A stretch of 64,000 nt of DNA from Deminuibacter sp966424055 (GTDB lineage: Bacteria > Bacteroidota > Bacteroidia > Chitinophagales > Chitinophagaceae). Positions 37,725 through 47,198 of this stretch are shown here, piece by piece. The notes under the pieces were generated by a model. The model saw only the letters and a list, made by a program, of their open reading frames with translations, did not search any database and was not told the DNA's origin. Numbering within the stretch: position 1 is the stretch's first letter; every line of letters starts with the position of its first letter. The stretch is taken from contig CBJLMB010000034.1 of assembly GCA_966424055.1 (NCBI GenBank), positions 1-64,000 on the forward strand, given 5' to 3'. The position numbers and the translations under genes are program-made.

Positions 37725-37821
37725 TTTTTTATAGTAAGGGTAATCCCATAAATGTACATAAGATAAAACGACAGGACTGTCATCAGTCTGTACACATTAT
37801 TCCTTCATAAAATCACCATTT

Positions 37822-38376
37822 ATGCTATTCGATTACCTTAAAGCGCTGCACATTATTTTTGTAGTTACCTGGTTCGCCGGTATGTTTTACATGCCCCGCC
37901 TGTTTGTGTATAATACCGAAGCCAACAACCAGCCCGATGAAGCCAAAGCCATACTCCGCCGCCAGTTTTCTATTATGATGAAACGCCTCTGGTTTGGTAT
38001 TACCTGGCCTTCCGCGGTGCTCACACTTATTTTCGGTCTTTCTGTTTTCTTCAGCAGTCCCTGGAAAAATGTACTGTTCGATCCTGCCGGCAGATGGTTA
38101 CTGATCAAGCTGTGTTTTGTATTGTTATTGTACGTATACCATTTTTCCCTGCACCGGATATATAAACAGGAAATGCGTGGTGAGTTTAAATACAGCTCAC
38201 AGCAACTGCGTATCTGGAACGAAGTGGCCACTATTTTTCTTATCGCTATCGTAATGCTTGCGGCAGTGAAACAAAGCATGAGTTTTGTATGGGGACTTAT
38301 TGGCCTGGTACTGTTTATTATCCTGCTGATGAGCGCCATCAAAATTTACAAAACCATACGCTCCCGTTCACGGTAG
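37822..38376 (+). CDS. hemJ: HemJ-like protoporphyrinogen IX oxidase (CopD family)
   Basis: A 184-residue membrane protein with about four or five helices. The N-terminus reads YLKALHIIFVVTWFAGMFYMPRLFVY, matching HemJ, and His10 is at the position of the functional histidine of cyanobacterial HemJ. A later IWNE segment and Lys150 also fit. HemJ oxidises protoporphyrinogen IX to protoporphyrin IX. Neither hemG nor hemY is in the window, and hemH is the preceding gene, which supports this role. General annotation might call it a CopD-family protein. Confidence 0.85.
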   Translation: MLFDYLKALHIIFVVTWFAGMFYMPRLFVYNTEANNQPDEAKAILRRQFSIMMKRLWFGITWPSAVLTLIFGLSVFFSSPWKNVLFDPAGRWLLIKLCFVLLLYVYHFSLHRIYKQEMRGEFKYSSQQLRIWNEVATIFLIAIVMLAAVKQSMSFVWGLIGLVLFIILLMSAIKIYKTIRSRSR

Positions 38377-38444
38377 GTGTTGATCACGCTGCACGTGTAC
38401 AAACACCGATAATCCTTACATTTACATACACCCAATTCCTTCGC

Positions 38445-40079
38445 ATGCGTTATAACTACTGCGTATTGCTGTGCCTGCTTGGTATGGCCTGCCATTCAAA
38501 AAAAACGGTTGACCTCATCGTGCATCATGCACATATTTATACAGTAGACAGCAGTTTTTCTACAGCAGAAGCGATGGCCGTGGATGAAGGTAAAATTGTG
38601 GCGATAGGTAAAAATGAAGATATACTGAAAGCTTATGAGGGAAAGGCCGATTCCAATGCTGCAGGCAGTTATATCTACCCGGGTTTTATAGATGCACATG
38701 CACATTTCCTGGGTTATGGCCAGTCACTTTTTTCCGTGAACTTGTATGATGCTGCGGGTTTTGAAGAAGTGGTGCAACGCCTTCAGCAGTTTGCTGCTGC
38801 ACACCCCGGTGAAACCTGGTTACTGGGCCGTGGCTGGGATCAGAATAAATGGCCAGGCAAAACTTTTCCTGTCAATGACCGGCTCAACCAGTTGTTCCCC
38901 GATCAACCTGTACTGTTGTCAAGGGTGGACGGGCATGCCGCAATAGCCAACCAGAAAGCACTGGATATAGCAGGTATTCAGCCGGGGCAAACCATTACCG
39001 GCGGTACAATAGAAGTAAAAAACGGGAAACTGACCGGGCTGCTGATTGACAAAGCCGTTGCACTGGTTGAGGATAAAATACCCGCGCCCTCTCCCGCAGC
39101 ATATGAAAAATGGCTGACAGCAGCACAGCAACATTGTTTTGCACAGGGGCTTACCACGATTACCGACTGCGGCCTTATGTATACAGACATTGACATGATA
39201 GAAAAGCTGCAGAAAAGCAACAAACTGCAGATGCGTCTTTATGTGATGATGAGTGATGACACCGCCAATTACCATCATTTTTTGAAGAATGGCCCCTATA
39301 AAACCAGCAGGCTGTTTGTAAAAGGCGTAAAAGTATATGCTGATGGAGCATTGGGCAGCAGGGGTGCCTGCCTGCTGCAACCTTATACGGATAAACCGGG
39401 ATGGAAAGGCTTCCTGCTTAGCAGCCAGGCACATTTTGATTCAGTGGCACAGCTGCTCTCTTCAACCGCCTTCCAAATGTGCACCCATGCCATCGGCGAT
39501 TCAGGCAACCGGGTAATACTGCAGGTATACAACAAATACCTGATGGGTAAAAACGACCGGCGCTGGCGTATTGAACATGCACAGGTGATCAACCCGCAGG
39601 ATATTGATTTATTCGGAAAAGCCAGCATCATCCCTTCGGTTCAGCCCACCCATGCCACCAGTGATATGTATTGGGCGGCTGATCGGTTGGGTACCGGCAG
39701 GCTGAAAGGCGCTTATGCTTACAAACAGTTGCTGCAACAAAACGGATGGCTGCCGCTGGGTACCGATTTCCCGGTAGAAGATATTTCTCCTTTCAAAACC
39801 TTCCTGGCTGCAGTATTCAGGCAGGATGCCAAAGGCTACCCGCCGGGTGGTTTCCAGGTGGAAAATGCCCTGAGCAGGGAGGAGGCACTCCGCGGCATGA
39901 CCATCTGGGCTGCCAAGGCCGATTTCCTGGAGTGGGAAACCGGCAGCCTGGAACCCGGTAAAAAAGCCGATTTCGTTCTACTCGACAAAGACCTGATGCA
40001 TATTTCGGCACAGGAAGTATTGCAAACCAAAGTGCTGGCCACTTTCCTGGAAGGTGAGAAAGTGTACAGCCTACACTAA
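38445..40079 (+). CDS. Amidohydrolase (YtcJ-like), predicted lipoprotein
   Basis: A 544-residue metal-dependent hydrolase of the amidohydrolase_3 group. An N-terminal signal (MRYNYCVLLCLLGMAC, Cys16) suggests lipidation, although the lipobox is not perfect. Metal-site motifs include GFIDAHAHFLGYG, VKVYADGALGSRGA, MCTHAIGDSGNR, RIEHAQVI and PLGTDFPVEDISP. The C-terminus returns to the small beta domain (LEPGKKADFVLLDKD). The substrate is unknown. An earlier in-frame ATG at 38289 would overlap hemJ and lose the signal sequence, so 38445 is preferred. Confidence 0.9.
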   Translation: MRYNYCVLLCLLGMACHSKKTVDLIVHHAHIYTVDSSFSTAEAMAVDEGKIVAIGKNEDILKAYEGKADSNAAGSYIYPGFIDAHAHFLGYGQSLFSVNLYDAAGFEEVVQRLQQFAAAHPGETWLLGRGWDQNKWPGKTFPVNDRLNQLFPDQPVLLSRVDGHAAIANQKALDIAGIQPGQTITGGTIEVKNGKLTGLLIDKAVALVEDKIPAPSPAAYEKWLTAAQQHCFAQGLTTITDCGLMYTDIDMIEKLQKSNKLQMRLYVMMSDDTANYHHFLKNGPYKTSRLFVKGVKVYADGALGSRGACLLQPYTDKPGWKGFLLSSQAHFDSVAQLLSSTAFQMCTHAIGDSGNRVILQVYNKYLMGKNDRRWRIEHAQVINPQDIDLFGKASIIPSVQPTHATSDMYWAADRLGTGRLKGAYAYKQLLQQNGWLPLGTDFPVEDISPFKTFLAAVFRQDAKGYPPGGFQVENALSREEALRGMTIWAAKADFLEWETGSLEPGKKADFVLLDKDLMHISAQEVLQTKVLATFLEGEKVYSLH

Positions 40080-40267
40080 TAATTGAGCAACCATGCTTAA
40101 TTGAAACCATCGCCCGCGTCACTGCAGGTGATGGTTATTCCCCTGCTCCGGACCGCAATTATTTACCTCATCCCAACCCATCGGCCCCTGCGCGATATTC
40201 AGCCGCAATGCATATATTTCCTAACTTCGCAGTCCTAAAAAATTGAGCCCTTACAAGGTTTTTTACT
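40080..40267 (+). promoter_or_regulatory. ileS leader region
   Basis: A 188-bp gap. A small hairpin (AATTGAGCA/TGCTTAATT, about 40081-40101) and a larger one (AACCATC/GATGGTT, about 40105-40136) follow the amidohydrolase gene. TAACTTCG at 40222-40229 is one mismatch from the -7 consensus, 38 nt before ileS. No T-box-like specifier was recognised. Confidence 0.4.
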
Positions 40268-43200
40268 ATGAGCAACAAATACCAGGAGTTTTCAGGATTG
40301 AATTTACCTGCCATAGAACAGGAAATACTACAGAAATGGAGTGAAAATCAGGCCTTTGAACAAAGTGTGTCCCTGCGTGAAGGGGCTGCCCCTTTCGTAT
40401 TTTACGAAGGGCCGCCCAGTGCCAACGGGATGCCTGGTATTCACCATGTCATTTCCAGAACACTGAAAGACCTGGTATGTCGCTATAAAACCATGAAAGG
40501 CTTCCAGGTAAAACGCAAAGGTGGCTGGGATACCCACGGCCTGCCCGTGGAGCTGGGAGTGGAAAAAGAACTGGGCATCACCAAGGAAGATATCGGCAAG
40601 AAAATTTCTGTTGAAGAATACAACCGCAAATGCCGCGAGGCGGTACTGCGCTATAAGGATAAATGGGATGAGCTCACCCGTAAAATGGGTTATTGGGTTG
40701 ACCTGGACAATCCCTATATCACTTTCGATAACAACTATATTGAATCCCTCTGGTGGCTGCTGAAAAAGCTGTACGATAAGGGGCTGCTGTACGAAAGTGT
40801 CAGCATCCAGCCTTATTCACCGGCTGCAGGCACCGGTCTCAGTTCGCATGAGCTGAACCAGCCCGGCACTTATAAAGATGTGAAAGACACTTCTGCCGTG
40901 GTGATGTTCAAAGCCATCCGCGATGAAAAAAGCCGTTTCCTGTTCAATGCCCTGGACGCCGCAGGCAGCCCTGATAAAGAGGTGTTCTTCATGGCCTGGA
41001 CCACCACACCCTGGACACTGCCTTCCAACCTGGGCCTTACTGTTGGTGCGAATATCGATTATGTGCTGGTACAAACTTTTAACCCCTATACCCACCTGCC
41101 CATCAATGTGGTACTGGCGCAGGCATTGCTGGGCAAATATTTTAAACCGGAAGGAGAGAATGGTGATTTCGCCAATTATAAAGAAGGCGATAAAATACTG
41201 CCCTGGAAAATACTGGCCCATTTCAAAGGCGCACAGATAGAAGAATGCCGTTATGAGCAACTGCTGCCCTACGAAGCCAATGGCCCCGCCAATACAGGTG
41301 GCGATCCTTTCCGCGTACTTCTGGGCGATTTTGTTACTACGGAAGATGGTACCGGTATTGTACATACCGCCCCTGCTTTTGGTGCAGATGACTTTAAGGT
41401 GGGGCAGAAATACGGCATCGGCATATTGGTGATGGTGGATAAACAGGGCAAGTTTGTAAACGGCCTGGGCGAGTTCAGCAACCGGTATGTGAAAAATTAT
41501 AAAGATGAACCGGATTATGTGGATGTGAATGTTGACATCTGCGTAAAACTGAAAAAAGAAAACCGGGCTTTTAAAGTAGAAAAATACGAACACAGCTACC
41601 CGCATTGCTGGCGTACAGATAAACCCGTTCTGTACTACCCGCTGGATGCATGGTTTATTAAAACCACCGCCCTGAAAGACAGGATGGTGAACCTGAACAA
41701 AACCATCAACTGGAAACCCAAAGCCACCGGTGAAGGCCGTTTTGGCAACTGGCTGGAAAACATGGTAGACTGGAACCTGAGCCGCAGCCGTTTCTGGGGT
41801 ACTGCACTACCGGTTTGGCGAACAGAAGATGGCGCCGAAGAGATCTGTATCGGCAGTATTGAAGAACTGACCAGGGAATTTGAAAAAGCCCTGGCTGCAG
41901 GATTGAATAAAAACAGCAAGCTGAAAATAACTGGCAGCCGCCTCGATGTAGACCTGCACAAACCTTTTGTAGATGAGATCGAGCTGCTTTCCGCATCAGG
42001 CAAGCCCATGAAACGGGTACCCGACCTGATCGATGTTTGGTTCGATTCTGGCGCCATGCCTTATGCACAATGGCATTTCCCCTTCGAAAATATCGAAGTA
42101 TTTGCCAAGAACTATCCCGCTGATTTCATCGCTGAAGGGGTAGATCAGACAAGGGGATGGTTTTATACCCTGCACGCCCTGGCAGCCCTGATAAAAGAAG
42201 ATGTACAGGCTGAACTGAAAAAAGCCGGGTTCCCGGTAACGGAAGAGCAATACCCCGGCCTGGCTTATAAAACAGTGGTATCCAACGGACTGGTACTGGA
42301 TAAGAATGGCAATAAAATGAGCAAACGTCTGGGCAATGTGGTCAATCCTTTTGATACCATCGGCACTTTCGGCGCAGATGCCACCCGCTGGTACCTGATT
42401 ACCAATGCCTCACCCTGGGATAACCTGAAATTCGACCTGGAAGGTATCAGGGAAGTACAGCGCAAGTTCTTTGGTACATTATATAATACCTACCAGTTCT
42501 TCGTGCTTTATGCCAATGTAGACGGTTTTGCTTTTGAAGAAGCACCCATCCCGCTGGCGCAAAGGCCCGAAATTGACCGCTGGATACTTTCTTCACTGAA
42601 CACCCTGGTGAAAAAAGTAACCGCTGCAATGGATGATTATGAGCCTACACTGGCTGGCCGCCTGATAGAAGAGTTTGTAGATGAGCACCTTAGCAACTGG
42701 TATGTGCGCCTGTGCCGCCGCCGTTTCTGGAAAGGAGAATATGAGGCCGACAAGATCAGCGCCTACCAAACCCTGTACGAATGCCTGGAAACCATCGTTC
42801 GTTTAATGGCGCCTGTTTCTCCATTCTTCAGCGATGCCGTTTTCTGCCAGCTTAATACGGTAACCAAGCGGTTTAAAGCAGGTTCTGTGCACCATGTAGA
42901 TTACCCGGTGGCCGATGAAAAAGCCATCGATACCCTGCTGGAAGAAAGAATGCAGCTGGCCCAGGATGTATCTTCCCTGGTATTGTCACTGCGTAAAAAG
43001 GTGAATATCAAGGTGCGCCAGCCGTTGCAGAAAGTGCTGATCCCAGTGCTGGATGCAGGTATGAAAACCCAGCTGGAAAAAGTGGAAGACCTGATCAAAG
43101 CAGAGGTGAATGTAAAAGAATTAGAGTACGTTGTTGATACAGAAGGTGTTATTAAAAAGAAGGTCAAGCCCAATTTTAAAGCGCTGGGTAATAAGCTGGG

Positions 43201-43678
43201 TGCAAAAATGAAAGCAGTATCTGCTGCACTTGGTAAATTTTCACAACACGACATTGCTTCTTTGGAAAAAGAAGGAAAATATATCTTAGAAATTGACGGA
43301 GAATCTGTTACTTTATTGTTAAGTGAAGTGGAAATCATCGCAGAAGACATTCCGGGCTGGAGTGTGGCTGGTAAAGGTGCCCTTACCGTGGCGCTGGATA
43401 TCACCCTCTCCGACCAGCTGAAACAGGAAGGGGATGCGCGGGAGTTCGTCAACAGGATACAAAATATAAGAAAAGACAGTGGTTTTGAATTAACAGACCG
43501 TATATTCGTAAAAGTGCTGGAGAACGGGCAACTGCGGAGTTCCATAAATGAATTTAAAAATTATATTTGCGCGGAAATTTTGGCAGATAATATCGATTTT
43601 GTGCCTGAATTGCAGGATGGCACCGAAATTGAAGTAAATGACGCTCTGCTGAAAGTAAGCGTTCACAAAAAAGGTTAA
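40268..43678 (+). CDS. ileS: Isoleucyl-tRNA synthetase (type 2-like) with swapped GxHH motif
   Basis: A 1136-residue class I synthetase that charges tRNA-Ile. Its length and GPPSANGMPGIHHV segment resemble the eukaryote-like IleRS2 group. The signature that is normally HxGH reads G57-I58-H59-H60 (DNA 40436-40447), a swapped motif. The second signature is KMSKR (about residue 682). The editing domain (TTPWTLPSNLGL, TEDGTGIVHTAPAFG) and the anticodon-binding and C-terminal domains are complete. From recollection of published work, IleRS2 with GxHH shows extreme mupirocin resistance. Applying that here is an inference. The next gene begins 4 bp after the stop. Confidence 0.95.
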   Translation: MSNKYQEFSGLNLPAIEQEILQKWSENQAFEQSVSLREGAAPFVFYEGPPSANGMPGIHHVISRTLKDLVCRYKTMKGFQVKRKGGWDTHGLPVELGVEKELGITKEDIGKKISVEEYNRKCREAVLRYKDKWDELTRKMGYWVDLDNPYITFDNNYIESLWWLLKKLYDKGLLYESVSIQPYSPAAGTGLSSHELNQPGTYKDVKDTSAVVMFKAIRDEKSRFLFNALDAAGSPDKEVFFMAWTTTPWTLPSNLGLTVGANIDYVLVQTFNPYTHLPINVVLAQALLGKYFKPEGENGDFANYKEGDKILPWKILAHFKGAQIEECRYEQLLPYEANGPANTGGDPFRVLLGDFVTTEDGTGIVHTAPAFGADDFKVGQKYGIGILVMVDKQGKFVNGLGEFSNRYVKNYKDEPDYVDVNVDICVKLKKENRAFKVEKYEHSYPHCWRTDKPVLYYPLDAWFIKTTALKDRMVNLNKTINWKPKATGEGRFGNWLENMVDWNLSRSRFWGTALPVWRTEDGAEEICIGSIEELTREFEKALAAGLNKNSKLKITGSRLDVDLHKPFVDEIELLSASGKPMKRVPDLIDVWFDSGAMPYAQWHFPFENIEVFAKNYPADFIAEGVDQTRGWFYTLHALAALIKEDVQAELKKAGFPVTEEQYPGLAYKTVVSNGLVLDKNGNKMSKRLGNVVNPFDTIGTFGADATRWYLITNASPWDNLKFDLEGIREVQRKFFGTLYNTYQFFVLYANVDGFAFEEAPIPLAQRPEIDRWILSSLNTLVKKVTAAMDDYEPTLAGRLIEEFVDEHLSNWYVRLCRRRFWKGEYEADKISAYQTLYECLETIVRLMAPVSPFFSDAVFCQLNTVTKRFKAGSVHHVDYPVADEKAIDTLLEERMQLAQDVSSLVLSLRKKVNIKVRQPLQKVLIPVLDAGMKTQLEKVEDLIKAEVNVKELEYVVDTEGVIKKKVKPNFKALGNKLGAKMKAVSAALGKFSQHDIASLEKEGKYILEIDGESVTLLLSEVEIIAEDIPGWSVAGKGALTVALDITLSDQLKQEGDAREFVNRIQNIRKDSGFELTDRIFVKVLENGQLRSSINEFKNYICAEILADNIDFVPELQDGTEIEVNDALLKVSVHKKG

Positions 43679-43682
43679 TCGT

Positions 43683-44591
43683 ATGGCTAACAATAAGAAA
43701 GCAGCGAAACCAGCCCCCAAGTCAACAAAAACTGCTAAACCTGCAGCTAAACCTGCGAAAAAAACAGCCACATCGGCCCCCGCAAAAAAAGCGGCTAAGC
43801 CGGCTGCCAAACCGGTAAAACCGGCCAAAAAAGAGGTTGCCCCTGCAAAAAAAGCGGTTAAACCGGCTGCAAAACCAGCAGCCAAACCTGTTGCCAAACC
43901 GGCTGGTAAAAAAGTGGCGGCCAAGCCTGCTGCCAAAGCTGCTCCGGTGAAGCCAGTGAAACCTGTAGCTACACCTGTGAAAAAAGAGGCGCCAAAGCCT
44001 GCACCACAGCCACAACCCGTTGTGCCTGTTAGTACTAAAGTGGTAGAGGTAAGAAATGCACCGATTCCCAAACCAGTTCCTAAAAAACCAGAACCGGTAA
44101 AAGAAGTAAAAGTGCCCAAACTGTCTGTTAAAACCAGCGTACCCTACCAACCGGAATACCAACCATTAGAACAAAGACAAGATAACCTAAAATCAAACGA
44201 ACCATTGGTACGATATAGCGACGCAGATCTGAATGAGTTCAGGGAACTCATCAACAAAAAACTGGAAGCGGCCAAAAAAGAATTGGCCTACCTGCAAGGA
44301 CTGATCACCCGTAAAGATGAGATGGGCGGTGACGAATCTGAAAACCGTTACATGACCATGGAAGATGGCAGTATGAGTATGGAACGCGAACAACTGAGCC
44401 AGATGGCCAGCCGCCAGATTACTTATATCGATCACCTGGAAAAAGCCCTGATCCGTATTGAAAATAAAACATATGGTATTTGCCGCGTAACAGGAAAACT
44501 GATCGATAAGGCCAGGTTGCGTGCCGTTCCGCATGCCACCCTGAGCCTGGAAGCTAAACTGGGATTGGTAAAACCCAGCAGCGAACAGTAA
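43683..44591 (+). CDS. TraR/DksA family protein with Lys/Pro/Ala-rich N-terminal tail
   Basis: A 302-residue protein in two parts. Residues 1 to about 145 are low-complexity Lys, Pro and Ala, like a histone H1 tail and likely to bind nucleic acid. The C-terminal half is DksA-like: a coiled-coil hairpin (FRELINKKLEAAKKELAYLQG) then the finger segment YGICRVTGKLIDKARLRAVPH. Only one cysteine of the usual four is left, so zinc binding is unlikely, which is common in Bacteroidota members. DksA proteins modulate RNA polymerase. It is 4 bp behind ileS, an arrangement frequent in the phylum. A terminator follows. Confidence 0.9.
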   Translation: MANNKKAAKPAPKSTKTAKPAAKPAKKTATSAPAKKAAKPAAKPVKPAKKEVAPAKKAVKPAAKPAAKPVAKPAGKKVAAKPAAKAAPVKPVKPVATPVKKEAPKPAPQPQPVVPVSTKVVEVRNAPIPKPVPKKPEPVKEVKVPKLSVKTSVPYQPEYQPLEQRQDNLKSNEPLVRYSDADLNEFRELINKKLEAAKKELAYLQGLITRKDEMGGDESENRYMTMEDGSMSMEREQLSQMASRQITYIDHLEKALIRIENKTYGICRVTGKLIDKARLRAVPHATLSLEAKLGLVKPSSEQ

Positions 44592-44633
44592 AAAATGAAT
44601 ACCGCACTGCCTTTGCCAGGCAGTACAGCATAT

Positions 44634-44664
44634 AAAAACGGTTGTGCATTGCACAACCGTTTTT
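44634..44664 (+). terminator. Terminator of the ileS-dksA unit
   Basis: AAAAACGGTTGTGCA pairs perfectly with TGCACAACCGTTTTT, and more T/A-rich sequence follows. Confidence 0.88.
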
Positions 44665-44787
44665 ATATATTTTTATTGATACCACTCTTTAAGCTTTGAG
44701 AAAAAATTCCCGGACTGAAAAACGCATTCTTTTCAGCGCTTTTGGCGTATTCCGAGAGAGAAATTTCCTTAGCCTGCAGCCAGCGTT

Positions 44788-46602
44788 TTATTTCACCTCC
44801 TGCATGGCCACCAGCCGGTGATAGATGCCATTTTTTTCCATCAGTGCTTCATGAGTGCCTCTTTCTGCAATTTCTCCTTTTTGTAAAACAATGATTTCAT
44901 CCGCATGGCGGATGGTACTTAAACGGTGGGCAATCACAATGCTGGTCCTGTTTTGCATCATGTTGTTGATGGCATCCTGTACCAGCCGTTCACTTTCTGT
45001 ATCCAGTGATGAAGTGGCTTCATCCAGTATCAGTATCGGCGGGTTTTTCAGCACTGCACGTGCAATGGTCAGCCGCTGCCTTTCACCACCGCTCAGCTTG
45101 GCGCCCCTGTCGCCGATATTGGTATCAAAACCATTTTCTTTTTGCTGTATGAAATGGTAGGCATTGGCTACCCTGGCAGCCTGTTCAATACTTTCCCGGG
45201 AGGCATCCGGCTTGCCCAGCGCAATGTTATTGGCTATGGTTTCATTAAACAGGATGGGCTCCTGTGTTACAATACTGATATGTTTACGTACAGAAGACAG
45301 GCTGTATTCTTTGATATTGATACCATCAATCAGTATCTCTCCGCCTGTGGCATCATGAAAACGCGGCACCAGATCGGCCAGTGTGCTTTTACCGGCACCA
45401 CTACTGCCTACCAGTGCAATGGTTTTCCCTTTTGCAATAGTGAGGTTGATATTTTGCAATATCTGTTTATCACCATAGGCAAAGCTCACATTTCTGAATT
45501 CAATTCTATCACTGAACTGCTCCAGTTGCCTGCTGCCTTCATCTGTTACGGTTACCGGCGCCTGTAATAATTCTTCCACCCGTTCAATTGCTGCTGCCCC
45601 GCGCTGCATATTGAAGAAAGAAGTAGATAGGGTTTTGGCCGGGTTGATGATAAGTCCGAACATGGCAATATAAGTGAACAGGTCATTACCCGGCAGGGTA
45701 TGGTATTTAATAGAGAGAATGCCCCCCGAAAAAAGAATGATGGAAAGCACCGCCACTCCCAGTACTTCAGTCAGCGGGGATGCCAGGTCTCTGCGTGCAT
45801 TCATTTTATTGCGTATCCTGAACAACTGATCATTTACACGGAAGAACCTTGTTTTCAGCAACTGCTCAGCCAGGAATGCTTTCACCACACGTATGCCACC
45901 CAGTGTTTCATCCATGATAGACAATGCCAGCCCCAGTTTAATGGCAGCATCCTGTGATCGCTTTTTAAGTGTGCGGCTGATCCTTCCGATAATAAATGCC
46001 GTAAGCGGCAGCAATATCAGCAGGAACAGCGACAGCACAGGACTGATCACCACCATGGCTATCAGGTAGCCCAGTATGGTGAGCGGATCTTTGATCAGGC
46101 CTTCCAGCGTACTTACCACCGAGCTTTCAATTTCGCTCACATCATTCGTCATCCTGGAAATAATATCCCCCTTTTTCTGCTCAGTAAAATAGCCTACAGG
46201 CAATACCAGTATTTTTTCGTACAGGTCATTACGGAACCGGGTTGTTATGGCACTGCGTATAGGCGCAGAAATATAGTTGGAGAGGTATAAAAAAAAGTTC
46301 TTCAGCAGCGTGGCAATAATGATCAGGATACAAATAGCGCCCAGGGCGTATATTTTGCCATGTTCTGCAATAGCCTCATTGATGAAATTGGAAATATAAC
46401 CACCTGCTGCATTCGATTTGATCATATCAGTGCTCACCTGCGATTTGCCTCCGTCGTCTTTTACGATCAGTGCGATAAAAGGCGAAATCATGGCAATAGA
46501 AATCACACCAAAAATGGTAGCCAGAATAGTACACAAAACATAAGAGAACAATTTGCCTTTGTAATGCCCTATATACCTGAAAATTCGCTGATAACGTTTC
46601 AT
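44788..46602 (-). CDS. ABC exporter, fused permease and ATPase (MsbA-like)
   Basis: A 604-residue half-transporter: an N-terminal membrane domain of six helices (residues ~1-330) and a C-terminal ATPase. Walker A GSSGAGKST, signature LSGGERQRL and Walker B ILILDEATSSLD with the H-loop IAHRLSTI are intact. It should work as a homodimer in the inner membrane and export a lipid or hydrophobic compound. MsbA (lipid A flippase) is the closest general type, but the substrate cannot be read from sequence. It is divergent from rbfA. Confidence 0.9.
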   Translation of the reverse strand: MKRYQRIFRYIGHYKGKLFSYVLCTILATIFGVISIAMISPFIALIVKDDGGKSQVSTDMIKSNAAGGYISNFINEAIAEHGKIYALGAICILIIIATLLKNFFLYLSNYISAPIRSAITTRFRNDLYEKILVLPVGYFTEQKKGDIISRMTNDVSEIESSVVSTLEGLIKDPLTILGYLIAMVVISPVLSLFLLILLPLTAFIIGRISRTLKKRSQDAAIKLGLALSIMDETLGGIRVVKAFLAEQLLKTRFFRVNDQLFRIRNKMNARRDLASPLTEVLGVAVLSIILFSGGILSIKYHTLPGNDLFTYIAMFGLIINPAKTLSTSFFNMQRGAAAIERVEELLQAPVTVTDEGSRQLEQFSDRIEFRNVSFAYGDKQILQNINLTIAKGKTIALVGSSGAGKSTLADLVPRFHDATGGEILIDGINIKEYSLSSVRKHISIVTQEPILFNETIANNIALGKPDASRESIEQAARVANAYHFIQQKENGFDTNIGDRGAKLSGGERQRLTIARAVLKNPPILILDEATSSLDTESERLVQDAINNMMQNRTSIVIAHRLSTIRHADEIIVLQKGEIAERGTHEALMEKNGIYHRLVAMQEVK

Positions 46603-46739
46603 CTGTTCGTATTTGTCTTTTCAACGGCCGGGTAAACCTGTTATAAGCATTGCAGGCGGCAAAACTTTCTCATACCAGGCTTCGCATACTCAATAAACCA
46701 GCAAAGTAACTACTTTTACAGTCAATTAAATGTTAGATT

Positions 46740-47117
46740 ATGGAGGAAGGAAAGCGCCAGCGGCAGGTTGCCGGTGTAATACAGGAAGAAATGAACGATA
46801 TTTTCCGCCGCATGGGACTGAACATGCTGGATGGCGGCATGGTATCTATTGCAGCAGTTAAGGTAACCCCCGATTTACTGGAAGCCAGGATTTACCTGAG
46901 TTTTTTCCAGGTACCCGATGCAGGGGCAGCTATGAAAAAAATAGAAGACAAAGCCTGGGAAATCAAGCGCGAACTGAGCGACAGGGTAAAACACCAGCTG
47001 CGCCGTATACCGGTATTGCAGTTTTTCAAGGATGATACACTTGACCAGGTATTTAAAATGGAAGACCTGTTTAAAAAGATCAACGAGAACAAACCTGATT
47101 CACCCGGAAAAGAATAG
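46740..47117 (+). CDS. rbfA: Ribosome-binding factor A
   Basis: A 125-residue KH-fold protein that assists 30S subunit maturation. The opening EEGKRQRQVAGVIQEEMNDIFRR, the central VTPDLLEARIYLSFF and RVKHQLRRIPVLQFFKDDTLDQ are characteristic. It starts 137 bp from the divergent exporter gene. An upstream TACTTTTA is one mismatch from the -7 consensus. Confidence 0.94.
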   Translation: MEEGKRQRQVAGVIQEEMNDIFRRMGLNMLDGGMVSIAAVKVTPDLLEARIYLSFFQVPDAGAAMKKIEDKAWEIKRELSDRVKHQLRRIPVLQFFKDDTLDQVFKMEDLFKKINENKPDSPGKE

Positions 47118-47198
47118 TGCCGGTCGTTTAAAATACCCGGATAACCGGTTTTTACCCTGAGGAAGAGATAAAGTTTATCATCACCTGAATCAACCAAT

